A stretch of 64,000 nucleotides of DNA from Panacagrimonas perspica (GCF_004364935.1 NZ_SOBT01000010.1:535370-599369), one strand, 5' to 3'; shown: positions 1 to 10,085, numbered from the stretch's first letter. The notes: generated by a model not told the origin, from the sequence alone. Numbers and translations: made by a program.

Positions 1-138
1 CCCGCCGAGGTTCGCGGCCGCGACCAGGTCACGTTCGCGATCACGCTCGAGCCGATCGAACGTGCTGCCGCGCGCGCGTCGCGCCGGCCCGTGGGCCCGG
101 TCCTCAACCAGACGCGAAACCTCGTCGACGCCATCTAG
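1..138 (+). CDS. C-terminal fragment of an unidentified protein
   Basis: An open frame runs from the window edge to a TAG at 136-138 and encodes 45 residues ending in NLVDAI. Third codon positions are mostly G or C, as in the neighbouring genes, so it is probably the 3' end of a real gene. It is too short and too featureless for me to recognise. A REP doublet begins nine bases after the stop, a position typical of gene ends in this window. Confidence 0.45.
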   Translation, partial: PAEVRGRDQVTFAITLEPIERAAARASRRPVGPVLNQTRNLVDAI

Positions 139-146
139 CTCGCCCC

Positions 147-217
147 CGTAGCCCGGACGAAGTCCGGGGCTGTTCTCAGGGATGAGGAAGAAGCCCCCGG
201 ACTTCGTCCGGGCTACG
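147..217. repeat. REP doublet 1 (GGAC/GTCC stem type)
   Basis: Two inverted REP units, each a GTAG tetranucleotide followed by the hairpin CCCGGACGAAGTCCGGG, face each other across a short loop. It lies between the stop codons of two convergent genes and could fold as a strong hairpin in both transcripts. Confidence 0.85.
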
Positions 218-218
218 A

Positions 219-701
219 CTAAGTTCGCGCCGACGCGAATGCCTGACGCATCAGCATGAAGATCGCGATGATCGAGATCACCGCGAACACCAGCGCAGGC
301 ACCAGGCCGATGATCGAGGCGAAGTTCGATTCGCCGTACTTGTTGTCGGCCACGCTCAGCGCGCGATTGGGCGCGAACAGCGCCGCCCAGTAGAACAGCG
401 TGTTGGCCCAGCCGGTGCCGACCAGCATCCAGTACATGCGCCCGGCGGCGGCCTCGGCGAATCCGAGAGGCCCCAGCAGGATCGCGACGACGAAGATCAG
501 CATGCCGTTGAGCATGCCGCCGATGTGCGTGCGAACCCAGGCGCCGGTGTCGCCCGGAATGCCGAATTCGATGATGCGGCCGGGAATCAGCTCGATACCG
601 CCGAGCAGCGAAATCAGCAGGCCGATGCCCGCGATCATTCCGACCAGCATCACGGCCGCGCCCTGGCCGACCATGCGCTTCTGAAGCGACGTGAAAGTCA
701 T
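219..701 (-). CDS. styrene-oxide-isomerase (StyC)-like membrane protein
   Basis: The 160-residue protein has four hydrophobic segments (about 15-36, 60-84, 90-110 and 128-152) and matches the StyC family in length and layout. Recalled StyC features are present: the GGIELIPGRIIEF stretch (34-46), a His in RTHIGG (H59), an Asn in LNGM (N65) and GWANTLFYW (97-105) with N100 and Y104. In StyC, a membrane enzyme converting styrene oxide to phenylacetaldehyde by a Meinwald rearrangement, the equivalent His ligates haem b and the Asn/Tyr are in the active site. No styrene monooxygenase (StyA/StyB) is nearby; the neighbours are aliphatic oxidation genes, so an epoxide other than styrene oxide is plausible. 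Family assignment is fairly secure, substrate unknown. Confidence 0.72.
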   Translation of the reverse strand: MTFTSLQKRMVGQGAAVMLVGMIAGIGLLISLLGGIELIPGRIIEFGIPGDTGAWVRTHIGGMLNGMLIFVVAILLGPLGFAEAAAGRMYWMLVGTGWANTLFYWAALFAPNRALSVADNKYGESNFASIIGLVPALVFAVISIIAIFMLMRQAFASART

Positions 702-764
702 CGTGTGTTCTCCCCTGTTTATTCGTAGTGCTGGACGTTACAGAACGTCGTTTACGGAACGTCA

Positions 765-956
765 TTTACCGCAAAGGCGCAAAGGGAAAAGAAAGGACGC
801 AGAGAAAAGCAAAGATCGATGGGGCGACGTGCGCTAGTCAGATGTGCACACCCATCTTCAGGAAGAGAGAGCTCGCGTGCAGTCGGAGCAAGCGCTTCCA
901 TGATTGTTGATTTCCTTTGCGTCCTTTCTTTTCCCTTTGCGCCTTTGCGGTGAAAT
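765..956. repeat. long inverted repeat family 2, copy 1
   Basis: The left arm starts ACCGCAAAGGCGCAAAGG and continues purine-rich through GAAAAGAAAGGACGCA. The right arm is its near-perfect reverse complement, about 100 bases away. It fills most of the gap between the StyC-like gene start and the end of the acyl-CoA ligase gene. Spurious short reading frames containing PLRLCGE arise from this element. Confidence 0.85.
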
Positions 957-978
957 CCTCTCTATCCCAAGCAACGCC

Positions 979-2535
<1,557 letters not shown>

Positions 2536-2574
2536 GTCGCGTTCCCCCTCGTATCTTTCGGATCTGAGGCCGCC

Positions 2575-3363
2575 TCAGCGACCCTGGAATTTTGCTTTGC
2601 GCTTCTCGACGAAAGCCGTGATGCCTTCGCGTGCGTCCGCGCTGCCGGCGACGATCGCCAAGGCCTGCGCCTCGTCCTCGAGCTGCGCCTCGAACGGCTG
2701 GCGGAACGCCTGGTTCACAAGTTTGCGCACCGCGCCGAACGCACGAGTGGGGCCCGACGCGAGCTGGCGCACGACCTTCTCGGTTTCCTCGGCCAGCGAT
2801 GCGTCGTCGACGAGCTGGTCGATCAGGCCGATGCCAGCCGCGGCCTGCGCATCCAGCATCTCGTTGAACAGGAAGAAGCGCCGCGTGCGCGCAATGCCCA
2901 GGCGCGCGGCAAGCACGAATGAGGCACCCGCGTCGCAGGTGTAGCCGATCTGCGGATAGGCCGCTCCGAAGCGCGCACTCTTGCCCGCCAGCACCATGTC
3001 GCAGCCCGCGATCAAGGCGACGCCGCCGCCCATGCAGGTGGCGTGCACCGACGCGATCAGCGGCGCGTTCAGACGCTGCAGACGCGCGATGCCCATGTGC
3101 AGACCCGCGGTCCAGGTGCGGATGTTGTCCGGCAGGTTGTCGAGATCGTCGGCGAACATGCGGATGTCGCCACCCACGCTGAAGAACTTGCCGCGCCCGG
3201 TGATGAGCACCGCGCGCAGATCGTTGCGACCGGACAGCGCGTTCGCGACTTGCGCGAGCTCTTCGCAGAACGCCGCGTTGAACGGATTGCCCAGTTCCGG
3301 CTGGTTGAGCGTCAGGCGAGCCACGCCCTCGGTGACGCTCAGGTCGATGCTTTTGTAGATCAC
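2575..3363 (-). CDS. crotonase-family enoyl-CoA hydratase/isomerase
   Basis: 262 residues with the crotonase fold markers: the oxyanion-hole segment FFSVGGDIRMF and the GGG loop at CMGGGVALIAGCD. The two glutamates of classical hydratases are not conserved; a CDAGAS segment puts an aspartate where PaaG-type isomerases have theirs. A ring or double-bond isomerase, or another CoA-ester reaction, is therefore more likely than simple 2-enoyl-CoA hydration. It sits 39 bases ahead of the acyl-CoA synthetase and follows AlkB, in one probable operon. It shares this layout, and much sequence, with the crotonase at 18392-19180. Confidence 0.83.
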   Translation of the reverse strand: MIYKSIDLSVTEGVARLTLNQPELGNPFNAAFCEELAQVANALSGRNDLRAVLITGRGKFFSVGGDIRMFADDLDNLPDNIRTWTAGLHMGIARLQRLNAPLIASVHATCMGGGVALIAGCDMVLAGKSARFGAAYPQIGYTCDAGASFVLAARLGIARTRRFFLFNEMLDAQAAAGIGLIDQLVDDASLAEETEKVVRQLASGPTRAFGAVRKLVNQAFRQPFEAQLEDEAQALAIVAGSADAREGITAFVEKRKAKFQGR

Positions 3364-3439
3364 GGAAGTTCTCGCAGGAATGAAAACGCCACTGACCTCG
3401 TCCGGAGATCAGTGGCGCGATGTGAAGCGGGTTGCCGGA

Positions 3440-4558
3440 TCAGACTCCGACGGTCGCGGCTTTGCCGACGAGCTCGGGCGATTCGTTCTGCCAGTCCGGC
3501 CATCCGGCTTTGCGGTTCTGCTCGGCGGCGAGCACGCGCTCTTCCTTGGTCGCGAATTCGAGATCCCAGCGCTTGAGCGCCGGCTTGATGATCACCTCGT
3601 GCCACAGCGGCGGAATCAGTGCAGACAGGAAGCAGACGAACACCGACGGCATCAGGATCGCTTCCTTGTGCGGCACCAGCTTGTAGTAGACCTGGTACGA
3701 ATTCAGGTGATGGTCGGCGTGATTGGTGATGTCGAAGCCGCAGGTGCGCGAGAACCAGCCCAGGTGATTCCACAGGTGACGACGGCCAATCGGCGCGCCC
3801 TTGAGTCGGATCACGCCGTAATGCTGGAAGTAGTTGAACGACTCGACCCAGAAGCGCGCCACGATCTGGCCAGCCAGCGCACATAGGTTCGCTTCCCAGC
3901 CGCCGATCAGGAAGATCACGACGTGGAACAGCACCAGCGCCAACAACGCGCGATACAGGCGGTGGCTGTAATGCCAGGGGCTGAGGCCCTTCTTGCGCAG
4001 CGCGCCGGCTTCCATCTTCAGCGCGTACTTCGTGCTCTCGATCACGGCGTTCGGCGTGAAGCTGTACAGCGTCGTTCCACGCGCGGCAGTGTCGCCGTCA
4101 TCGGGCGTGGCCACGTCGATGTGATGGCCGACCACGTGCCCGATGTCACGCGTGCAGTCGAGGATGCACAGGTGTCCGTAGCGGCCGACGGTGCGCGCGA
4201 TCGGATTGCGCATGTGGTAGAGCTCGTGCGCCGCCGGAACGAGAGGAATCACGCCCATCCAGCCCACGCTGAGGATGCCGCCGATCTTCTGCCAGATCGT
4301 CAGGTCGTGGACCGACAGCGACCAGGCGAAGACGAAATACAGCGCCACCGGGCCGACGCAGCACAGCCAGATCGGAATGTTGGCCAGCGTCGCGTTGGTC
4401 ATCTTCCGCACGCCGAAATCGCGCGGGACGATCGAATCCAGGATCGCCAGGATCGGGAAGGTCGCGATGCCGACCCACATCCAGTCGCCCCCGGCGAACA
4501 GGCCTGCCGCCGAGCACGCCACGACGAGGACAGGGGTCCAATACTTGAGGTAGTCCAT
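3440..4558 (-). CDS. AlkB-type non-haem diiron alkane monooxygenase
   Basis: Integral membrane hydroxylase of about 372 residues with all histidine motifs of the AlkB/XylM class: HELYH (111-115), HxxxHH (141-146), the AlkB signature NYFQHYG (242-248) and HADHH (280-284). Hydrophobic segments lie around 8-45, 58-82, 92-110 and 203-235. It should hydroxylate a terminal or allylic/benzylic methyl group, needing rubredoxin or a ferredoxin; no such partner is encoded here. The ATG at 4558 is chosen because GGAG precedes it by eight bases; an in-frame ATG 24 bases upstream (4582) has no clear ribosome site. It lies 92 bases downstream of an acyl-CoA dehydrogenase and ahead of crotonase and ligase genes. 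Confidence 0.87.
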   Translation of the reverse strand: MDYLKYWTPVLVVACSAAGLFAGGDWMWVGIATFPILAILDSIVPRDFGVRKMTNATLANIPIWLCCVGPVALYFVFAWSLSVHDLTIWQKIGGILSVGWMGVIPLVPAAHELYHMRNPIARTVGRYGHLCILDCTRDIGHVVGHHIDVATPDDGDTAARGTTLYSFTPNAVIESTKYALKMEAGALRKKGLSPWHYSHRLYRALLALVLFHVVIFLIGGWEANLCALAGQIVARFWVESFNYFQHYGVIRLKGAPIGRRHLWNHLGWFSRTCGFDITNHADHHLNSYQVYYKLVPHKEAILMPSVFVCFLSALIPPLWHEVIIKPALKRWDLEFATKEERVLAAEQNRKAGWPDWQNESPELVGKAATVGV

Positions 4559-4650
4559 CGATGCTTCTCCGTCCCAATGCATCGTTTCGAGAATTGTTCG
4601 GAACCGCCACGATGCTGGCGGCTCCTGACCCGGTTGCTACCGGTGGTTCT

Positions 4651-5871
4651 TCAGGCGACCGCGCGCTTGCCGCTGTTCGTGTCGTCCTGCGATCCCGCGA
4701 TCGGGCGGATCGTCGATCCGCCCAGGTGCTCGCGGAACAGCGCACGACCAATGATGTGCTTCATGACTTCGATCGAGCCGCCGGCGATCTTCACGATGCG
4801 GGCGTCCGCATAGGCGCGGGCGATGGGGTATTCCCACATGTAGCCCCAGCCGCCGAACAACTGCAGGCACTCGTCGACGACCTTGCAGTGCAGGTTCGAC
4901 AGCCACATCTTGGCCATCGCCGCATCCACCTCGGTCAGTTCGCCCTTCATGAACTGCTCGATGCACTTGTCGGTGAAGACGCGGCCGATGACGGCCTCGG
5001 TCTTCAGCTCGGCCAGCTTGAACTGCGTGTTCTGGAAATCCGCGATGGTCTTGCCGAAGGCCTTGCGCTGCGCGGTGTAGTCCACCGTGTACTCGATCAC
5101 CGTCTCGGCGACCGTCGCCGAGCGGATCGCCTGCGCGAGGCGCTCCTGTGCGAGCTTGGTCATCATCAGCGAGAAGCCCTGGCCTTCTTCGCCGAGCATC
5201 GCGGTGGCCGGCACGCGCAGGTTCTCAAAGAACAGCTCCGAGGTGTCCTGGCCCTTCATGCCCAGCTTGTCGAGGTTCTTGCCGCGCACGAAGCCCGGCA
5301 GCTTGGTGTCCACGAGGAACAGCGTGACCCCGCGCGCGCCCTGGGTGCTGTCGGTCTTGGTCGCCAGCACCAGCACGTCGCAGAGCTGGCCGTTGGAGAT
5401 GAACACCTTCTGGCCGTTGATGACGTAGTCGTCACCGTCACGCACGGCGCGCGTGCGGATGGCCTTGAGGTCGGAGCCGGCGTGCGGCTCGGTCATGCCG
5501 AGCGAACCGATGGCCTCGCCCGCCACCATCTTGGGCAACCAGTACTTCTTCTGCTCCTCGGTGCCGAACGACTTCACGTACGTGGACACCAGATCGCAGT
5601 GGATCAGGAATCCCGGGCCGGTGAAGCCGCTGCGTGCCATCTCTTCGAAGACGATGACGTCGAACAGGTAGTCCAGGCCCAGGCCGCCGTATTCCTCGGG
5701 GATCGTGCAGCAGAGCATTCCGGCTTCGCCCGCCTTGAGCCACAGCTCGCGCGGCACGATGCCGTCCTCTTCCCACTGCTTGTGGAAAGGGGCGATTTCC
5801 TTCTCGATGAACTTGCGCACCGAGGAGCGGAACATCTCGTGTTCTTCCTTGAAAAGCCGGCGCTCGAACAT
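4651..5871 (-). CDS. acyl-CoA dehydrogenase
   Basis: 406 residues, full length for the FAD-dependent family. The N-terminal helical domain starts MFERRLFKEEHEMF; the FAD/substrate motif GMTEPHAGSD and the GQKVFISNG segment follow, and the last third carries the GGWGYMWEYPIARAYADAR region. It would oxidise an acyl-CoA to the 2,3-enoyl-CoA. The start at 5871 has GGGAG five bases upstream; the frame stays open further upstream, but that part covers a palindromic operator at 5900-5917. That operator belongs to the seven-copy family, so TetR control of this gene and possibly of the downstream AlkB block is likely. Confidence 0.88.
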   Translation of the reverse strand: MFERRLFKEEHEMFRSSVRKFIEKEIAPFHKQWEEDGIVPRELWLKAGEAGMLCCTIPEEYGGLGLDYLFDVIVFEEMARSGFTGPGFLIHCDLVSTYVKSFGTEEQKKYWLPKMVAGEAIGSLGMTEPHAGSDLKAIRTRAVRDGDDYVINGQKVFISNGQLCDVLVLATKTDSTQGARGVTLFLVDTKLPGFVRGKNLDKLGMKGQDTSELFFENLRVPATAMLGEEGQGFSLMMTKLAQERLAQAIRSATVAETVIEYTVDYTAQRKAFGKTIADFQNTQFKLAELKTEAVIGRVFTDKCIEQFMKGELTEVDAAMAKMWLSNLHCKVVDECLQLFGGWGYMWEYPIARAYADARIVKIAGGSIEVMKHIIGRALFREHLGGSTIRPIAGSQDDTNSGKRAVA

Positions 5872-5899
5872 GGACTGCTCCCTAAAGTGGATGAGACGA

Positions 5900-5917
5900 T
5901 AGTACGGTACCCTACTA
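5900..5917. promoter_or_regulatory. predicted TetR operator, site 1
   Basis: TAGTACGGTACCCTACTA, an 18-bp imperfect palindrome 28 bases upstream of the acyl-CoA dehydrogenase start. It matches the shared pattern TNGTAYGGNNCCRTAYNA in all but one position. Confidence 0.65.
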
Positions 5918-6011
5918 GGTATGTAAAGGCCCGTCTGTCCTGGCCAAAACAGGTACGCGCGGCCAACGAATTCCGGACGTCCGGACGTAACTCTGGGAGT
6001 GGAAATCGGCC

Positions 6012-6098
6012 CTAGCCCGGGTGAAACCCGGGGGCGCTTTGGCATCACCGCGGCCGGCCCGGCTTCGAGCGGCTTTCCCGGGTTTCGCCCGGGCTACG
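6012..6098. repeat. REP doublet 2 (GGGT/ACCC stem type, long loop)
   Basis: Inverted REP units with hairpins CCCGGGTGAAACCCGGG and CCCGGGTTTCGCCCGGG, separated by a longer than usual loop. The left tetranucleotide is CTAG rather than GTAG. It lies between the two acyl-CoA dehydrogenase genes, four bases past a stop codon. Confidence 0.8.
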
Positions 6099-6101
6099 GC
6101 G

Positions 6102-7247
6102 CTACAGGCTGCGCGAGATCAGCTCCCGCATGATTTCCGAGGTGCCGCCGTAGAGCCGCTGGACGCGGGCGTCGGCGAACAGGCGGCAGATCTCGTACTC
6201 GCGCATGAAGCCGTAGCCGCCGTGCAACTGCAGGCAGGCATCGACGACGCGGCCGTGCATCTCCGTGCACCAGAGCTTGGCGGTCGAGGCATGCAGCGCG
6301 TCGAGCTGTCCGAGCACGTGCTTCTCGAGACATTGGTCGGCAAAAGCCCAACCCACCAGCAGGTCCGCCTTCAGATCAGCGAGCTTGTACCGCGTGTTCT
6401 GGAAGTCGGCGATCGCCTGGCCGAAGGCCTTGCGGCCACGCGTGTACTCCACGGTGATGTCGAACGCGCGCTGCGCCGAGGCCATCGACTGGTAGGCGAT
6501 GATCAGTCGCTCCTGCGGCAGCTCGGTCATCAGCGTTGCGAAGCCGGTGCCCTCGACGCCCATGACGTTGCTCGCCGGGACCTCGACCTCGTCGAAGAAC
6601 ATCTCCGACGTGTCCGACGACAGGTGCCCGAGCTTGTGAAGATTGCGGCCGCGGCGGAAACCCGGCCGGTCGGTCTCGACCAGGATCAGGCTCATGCCCT
6701 TGGAACCCGGTGCGTCGGACGTGCGTGCCACCACGATCACGAGGTCGCAATGCTGTCCGTTGCTGATGAAGGTCTTGGAACCGCTGATCCGGTAGACATC
6801 GCCATCCCGCACGGCGCGGGTCTTGATGCCCTGCAGATCGCTGCCGGTGCCCGGCTCTGTCATCGCGATCGCGCAGACCGTCTCGCCGCTGGCCATGCGC
6901 GGCAACCATTTGCGGCGCTGCTCCTCGGTACCCGCGTGCTGGATGTAGCCGCAGCACACGTCGCTGTGCACGGAGAAATCCGTCATCGGCCCGGCGTAGC
7001 CCGCGTACGCGATCTCTTCGACGACGATGCAGTTGTGCTTGAAGCTGCCACCGGCACCGCCGTATTCCTCGGGCAGCTGCGGGCACAGCAGGCCGGCGCT
7101 TCCGCCCGCATCCCAGAAGCTGCGATCGACGATGCCCGCTTCCTCCCAGCGCTGGAAATGCGGCGTGATCTCCGCCTTGACGAATCCGCGTACGGCGTCG
7201 CGGAACATTTCGTGTTCATCGGAATAGACGGGACGGGGCTTCAGCAC
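6102..7247 (-). CDS. acyl-CoA dehydrogenase
   Basis: 381 residues. The motifs IAMTEPGTGSDLQG (flavin and substrate contact), GSKTFISNG and the C-terminal GGYGFMREYEI region show a complete family member. It starts at GTG (7245-7247) with GGAG seven bases ahead; the protein begins MLKPRPVYSDEHEMF, paralogous to the enzyme at 4651-5871. It lies downstream of the TetR gene in the same orientation, separated by a REP doublet, so it may be read from the TetR promoter. Chain-length or steroid specificity cannot be deduced. Confidence 0.87.
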   Translation of the reverse strand: MLKPRPVYSDEHEMFRDAVRGFVKAEITPHFQRWEEAGIVDRSFWDAGGSAGLLCPQLPEEYGGAGGSFKHNCIVVEEIAYAGYAGPMTDFSVHSDVCCGYIQHAGTEEQRRKWLPRMASGETVCAIAMTEPGTGSDLQGIKTRAVRDGDVYRISGSKTFISNGQHCDLVIVVARTSDAPGSKGMSLILVETDRPGFRRGRNLHKLGHLSSDTSEMFFDEVEVPASNVMGVEGTGFATLMTELPQERLIIAYQSMASAQRAFDITVEYTRGRKAFGQAIADFQNTRYKLADLKADLLVGWAFADQCLEKHVLGQLDALHASTAKLWCTEMHGRVVDACLQLHGGYGFMREYEICRLFADARVQRLYGGTSEIMRELISRSL

Positions 7248-7378
7248 GGAGGAACTCCAGATCGAATCGAGGACAGGAAAGCGGCGTGTCGGATCGGTGG
7301 CATGCGCCAGCAGGCAATCTAGGCAGCGCCCGGCGGCGAGAAAAGCCTGGCTCCGTATATTTTCCCTCGACCGCTATG

Positions 7379-7450
7379 CGTAGCCCGGACGAAGTCCGGG
7401 GCGCCGCCGCTTCCCGTCGCCGACGGTTCCCGGACTTCGTCCGGGCTACG
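7379..7450. repeat. REP doublet 3 (GGAC/GTCC stem type) supplying a stop codon
   Basis: Two inverted units with the CCCGGACGAAGTCCGGG hairpin. The outer GTAG of the right unit provides the TAG stop of the TetR gene on the minus strand, so the element overlaps the end of that gene. Confidence 0.85.
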
Positions 7451-8114
7451 GACGCGGATTCACACGCCACGCCCGCGTGAACAGGCCGACCACCGATTCC
7501 ACCGCGTGACGCCGGCTCGCCGCGCTGCGCGAAGGCGGGATCAGCACGTAGCGCCCCGCTCCGCTCGCCAGCCCGGCGATCTGCGTCGCGGCCTCGCGCG
7601 GCGAATCGATGTCGATCTGCCCGGAGTCCTTGAGCTGCTGCAGATACTCGACCAGCGGCTGCGCGCCCTTGCTGGAGTCGTCGAGCATCGCGCGGCCGAG
7701 CTTCGGAAACCGGGCCGCCTCGGCGACGACCATGCGCATCACGGCGAGGTAATCCGGATGCGTGTAGCCCTCGATCAGCTTCTCGACGATCTCGCGCAGG
7801 ACCTGGTCGAGCGGCAGGCCGCGATCCACCATCGTTCCCAGGCGCTCGCGGACGCTGAGCTGCGCGCGTCGCGCAACCTGCTCGAACAGCTGTTCCTTGG
7901 TCTCGAAATGGCGATACAGCGTGAGCTTGGCAACCTTGGCCTCACGGGCGATGCCTTCCATGCTCGCGGCCTCGAAGCCGCGCGCGATGAACACGCGCAA
8001 GGCCGCTTCCAGAATGCTGCGGCGCGCCGCGTCGGCATCCTCGCGACGAGGACGCCCCGGCGGCCGCACGCCCTTGCGCACAACTTGCCCCGCCTTGGTT
8101 GGCGTCTGGTCCAT
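7446..8114 (-). CDS. TetR-family transcriptional regulator
   Basis: 222 residues from the ATG at 8114. The N-terminal helix-turn-helix spans about 33-80 and ends in the typical KLTLYRHFETKEQLF segment; the rest is an all-helical ligand domain. A basic tail (RPPGRPRRE) precedes the DNA-binding domain. An operator-like palindrome (8168-8185) lies between this gene and the divergent SDR, and six close copies stand ahead of CoA-ester genes elsewhere. The simplest reading is a local regulator, probably sensing an acyl-CoA or pathway intermediate, that represses itself and the catabolic genes. The sequence upstream of the ATG has only a weak ribosome site. The last codons lie in a REP element. Confidence 0.85.
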   Translation of the reverse strand: MDQTPTKAGQVVRKGVRPPGRPRREDADAARRSILEAALRVFIARGFEAASMEGIAREAKVAKLTLYRHFETKEQLFEQVARRAQLSVRERLGTMVDRGLPLDQVLREIVEKLIEGYTHPDYLAVMRMVVAEAARFPKLGRAMLDDSSKGAQPLVEYLQQLKDSGQIDIDSPREAATQIAGLASGAGRYVLIPPSRSAASRRHAVESVVGLFTRAWRVNPRP

Positions 8115-8167
8115 GCGACATGATGCGACATCCCGTCCGGGTCGCGATCCGGGCCGGCGCGGTGTTA

Positions 8168-8185
8168 TCGTATGGTTCCATATCA
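8168..8185. promoter_or_regulatory. predicted TetR operator, site 2 (autoregulatory)
   Basis: TCGTATGGTTCCATATCA lies in the divergent promoter region of the TetR gene (53 bases away) and the dienoyl-CoA-reductase-like SDR (18 bases away), the classic location for an autoregulatory TetR operator. Confidence 0.7.
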
Positions 8186-8203
8186 TCAATCCGGAGCCCT
8201 TCC

Positions 8204-9097
8204 ATGGCCCTCTATTCCGCCGACGCACTGGCCGGCAAGCGCATCCTCGTCACCGGTGGCGGCACGGGCCTGGGCAAGGGCGTGGCCGGCTTCCTCGCCA
8301 AGCACGGCGCGCACGTCCATCTCTGGGGACGTCGAATGGAAGTCCTGGAAAAGGCCGCAGCCGAGATCAACGAGGGTTGCGGCGCGGCGCGTGCGCACGT
8401 CCAGGCCGTCGACATCCGCAAGGCGGAAGCGGTGGACGCCGCCGTCGGCGAGATCTGGAGCCAGCACGGTCCGCTGACGGGCCTGATCAACAACGCAGCC
8501 GCGAACTTCATCGCGCCGACCAAGGACCTGAGCCCTCGCGCCTTCGAGGCGGTGACCTCCACCGTCATGAACGGGGCGTTCTTCACGACGCACGCCTGCG
8601 GCAAGCGCTGGATCGATCAGGGCCTGAAAGGCTCCGTGGTCTCCACGCTGGTGACCTGGATCTGGACCGGTTCCGCCTTCGTGGTCCCCTCGTCGATGGC
8701 CAAGGCTGCGGTCAACGCGATGACGATGTCGCTGGCCGTCGAGTGGGCCAAGTACGGCATCCGCATCAACGCAGTGGCGCCAGGGCCGTTCCCGACCGAG
8801 TACGCCTGGCAGATGCTCTCTCCCACCGATGATGCGAAGATTGGGGCTACCCAGGCGGACGAAGTGCCGATGGGGCGCTTCGGCGAGATTCAGGAACTGG
8901 CGAACCTCATGATCCTGCTCCTTGGCGATGGCTGCGATTACATCACCGGCGAAACCATCTGCATTGATGGGGGTCATCATCTGGCCGCGCCTTCCACTTT
9001 CGCGGGATTGAACAAGCTCAGCGATGACAGTTGGCGCAAGATCCGCGAAGCCAGTGTGGCTGCTACCGCAGCGTCCAAGGCTCAACGAAGCACCTGA
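8204..9097 (+). CDS. SDR oxidoreductase, 2,4-dienoyl-CoA-reductase-like
   Basis: 297 residues. The Rossmann motif TGGGTGLGKG is near the N-terminus and NNAAANF follows. In place of the canonical YxxxK the protein has PSSMAKAAVNAM; the Lys is kept and the Tyr is absent, as in mammalian DECR-type 2,4-dienoyl-CoA reductases, where that segment reads SAKAGV. The adjoining EWAKYGIRINAVAPGPF also fits that group. An NADPH-dependent reduction of a dienoyl-CoA, needed for unsaturated or ring-derived substrates, is the best guess. GGAG sits eight bases before the ATG. It is divergent from TetR across operator site 2. Confidence 0.8.
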   Translation: MALYSADALAGKRILVTGGGTGLGKGVAGFLAKHGAHVHLWGRRMEVLEKAAAEINEGCGAARAHVQAVDIRKAEAVDAAVGEIWSQHGPLTGLINNAAANFIAPTKDLSPRAFEAVTSTVMNGAFFTTHACGKRWIDQGLKGSVVSTLVTWIWTGSAFVVPSSMAKAAVNAMTMSLAVEWAKYGIRINAVAPGPFPTEYAWQMLSPTDDAKIGATQADEVPMGRFGEIQELANLMILLLGDGCDYITGETICIDGGHHLAAPSTFAGLNKLSDDSWRKIREASVAATAASKAQRST

Positions 9098-10085
9098 TTC
9101 CACCGGCCCACGCCTTCCCCGCTCCGGCGCGGCGCGGGCGTGGAAGCTGCGCGTCGCAGCGCTCGCGCTGCTGAGCCTTTTCGCCGTCGCGCCGCTGCAC
9201 GCGGCCGACGACGAGGGCAAGAGCGCCAAGCCTTCCGCCGGCGCCCAGGACAAAGCCCAGAAGGGCGGCCTGGATTGCCCGGAACCGCCGCCGTTCGCCA
9301 CCGATCCGGCGACCGGCAAGGTGTCTTACCGCGACTGCGCGGACACCCCTGAACTGGTCCGCCTGCAGGGCGGCACCTTCATGATGGGCGAGCACACCAG
9401 CACCGGCACGCTCTACGAGCGCCCGCTGCACGAGGTGAAGGTCCCCGGCTTCTCGATCGGCAAGTACGAACTCACCTTCGACGAGTGGGACGCCTGTGTG
9501 CGCGCGCGTGGATGCGTCAAGACACCCGACGACAAGAACTGGGGCCGCGGCCGCCGTCCGGTCATCAACATTACCTGGGTCGATGCGCAGCAATACGTGC
9601 ACTGGCTGAGCAGGAAGACCGGCGAGAAATACCGCCTGCCGTCCGAAGCGGAGTGGGAATACGCGGCGCGCGCCGGAGCCGAAGGCCGCTACTCCTGGGG
9701 CGAAGGCGCCGAGTGGGCCTGCGAGTACGGCAACGTGCTGGATGTCACCGGCGGAGAGACCTTCCCGAACTGGACCTGGCGTGCCACCTGCGACGACAAG
9801 TTCGCCACCACCGCGCCGGTCGGCAGTTTCCGCGGCAACCCCTACGGCCTCTACGACATGAACGGCAATGTCTGGGAGTGGGTGCAGGACTGCTGGCACA
9901 ACGATTACAACGGTGCGCCCACCGACGGCTCCGCCTGGACCTCGGGCGGCGAGTGCGGCAAGCGCGTCAATCGCGGCGGCGGCTGGGGCAATCATCCCCG
10001 CAGCATGCGATCGGCCTCGCGTGACGCCGACAGCGGCGAAGGCTTCAGCAACGCGATCGGCTTTCGCGTCGTACGCGAGAACTAG
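9024..10085 (+). CDS. exported FGE/SUMF1-fold protein without the catalytic cysteines
   Basis: About 353 residues if the ATG at 9024 is used, overlapping the SDR end by 74 bases; the start is uncertain and could be further downstream. A hydrophobic export segment (LRVAALALLSLFAVAPLHA) precedes the mature part. The C-terminal 250 residues are a formylglycine-generating-enzyme-like domain: GGTFMMGE, RPLHEVKVPGFSIGKYELT, RLPSEAEWEYAARAG, YGLYDMNGNVWEWVQDCW, RVNRGGGWGN and GFRVVREN. Genuine FGEs carry a Cys pair near the RGGSW region; here it is RGGGWGNHPRSMR with none. It is probably a periplasmic domain of unknown, non-FGE function. No sulfatase is encoded nearby. Confidence 0.75.
   Translation: MTVGARSAKPVWLLPQRPRLNEAPDSTGPRLPRSGAARAWKLRVAALALLSLFAVAPLHAADDEGKSAKPSAGAQDKAQKGGLDCPEPPPFATDPATGKVSYRDCADTPELVRLQGGTFMMGEHTSTGTLYERPLHEVKVPGFSIGKYELTFDEWDACVRARGCVKTPDDKNWGRGRRPVINITWVDAQQYVHWLSRKTGEKYRLPSEAEWEYAARAGAEGRYSWGEGAEWACEYGNVLDVTGGETFPNWTWRATCDDKFATTAPVGSFRGNPYGLYDMNGNVWEWVQDCWHNDYNGAPTDGSAWTSGGECGKRVNRGGGWGNHPRSMRSASRDADSGEGFSNAIGFRVVREN

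Noticed and set aside
765..956. Short frames containing PLRLCGE-type peptides at the family 2 repeats
   Set aside because: They are translations of the inverted repeat itself, recur at each copy in different contexts and have no ribosome site.
9024..10085. Annotation as formylglycine-generating enzyme or ergothioneine synthase EgtB
   Set aside because: Neither the FGE cysteines nor an EgtB DinB-like domain are present.
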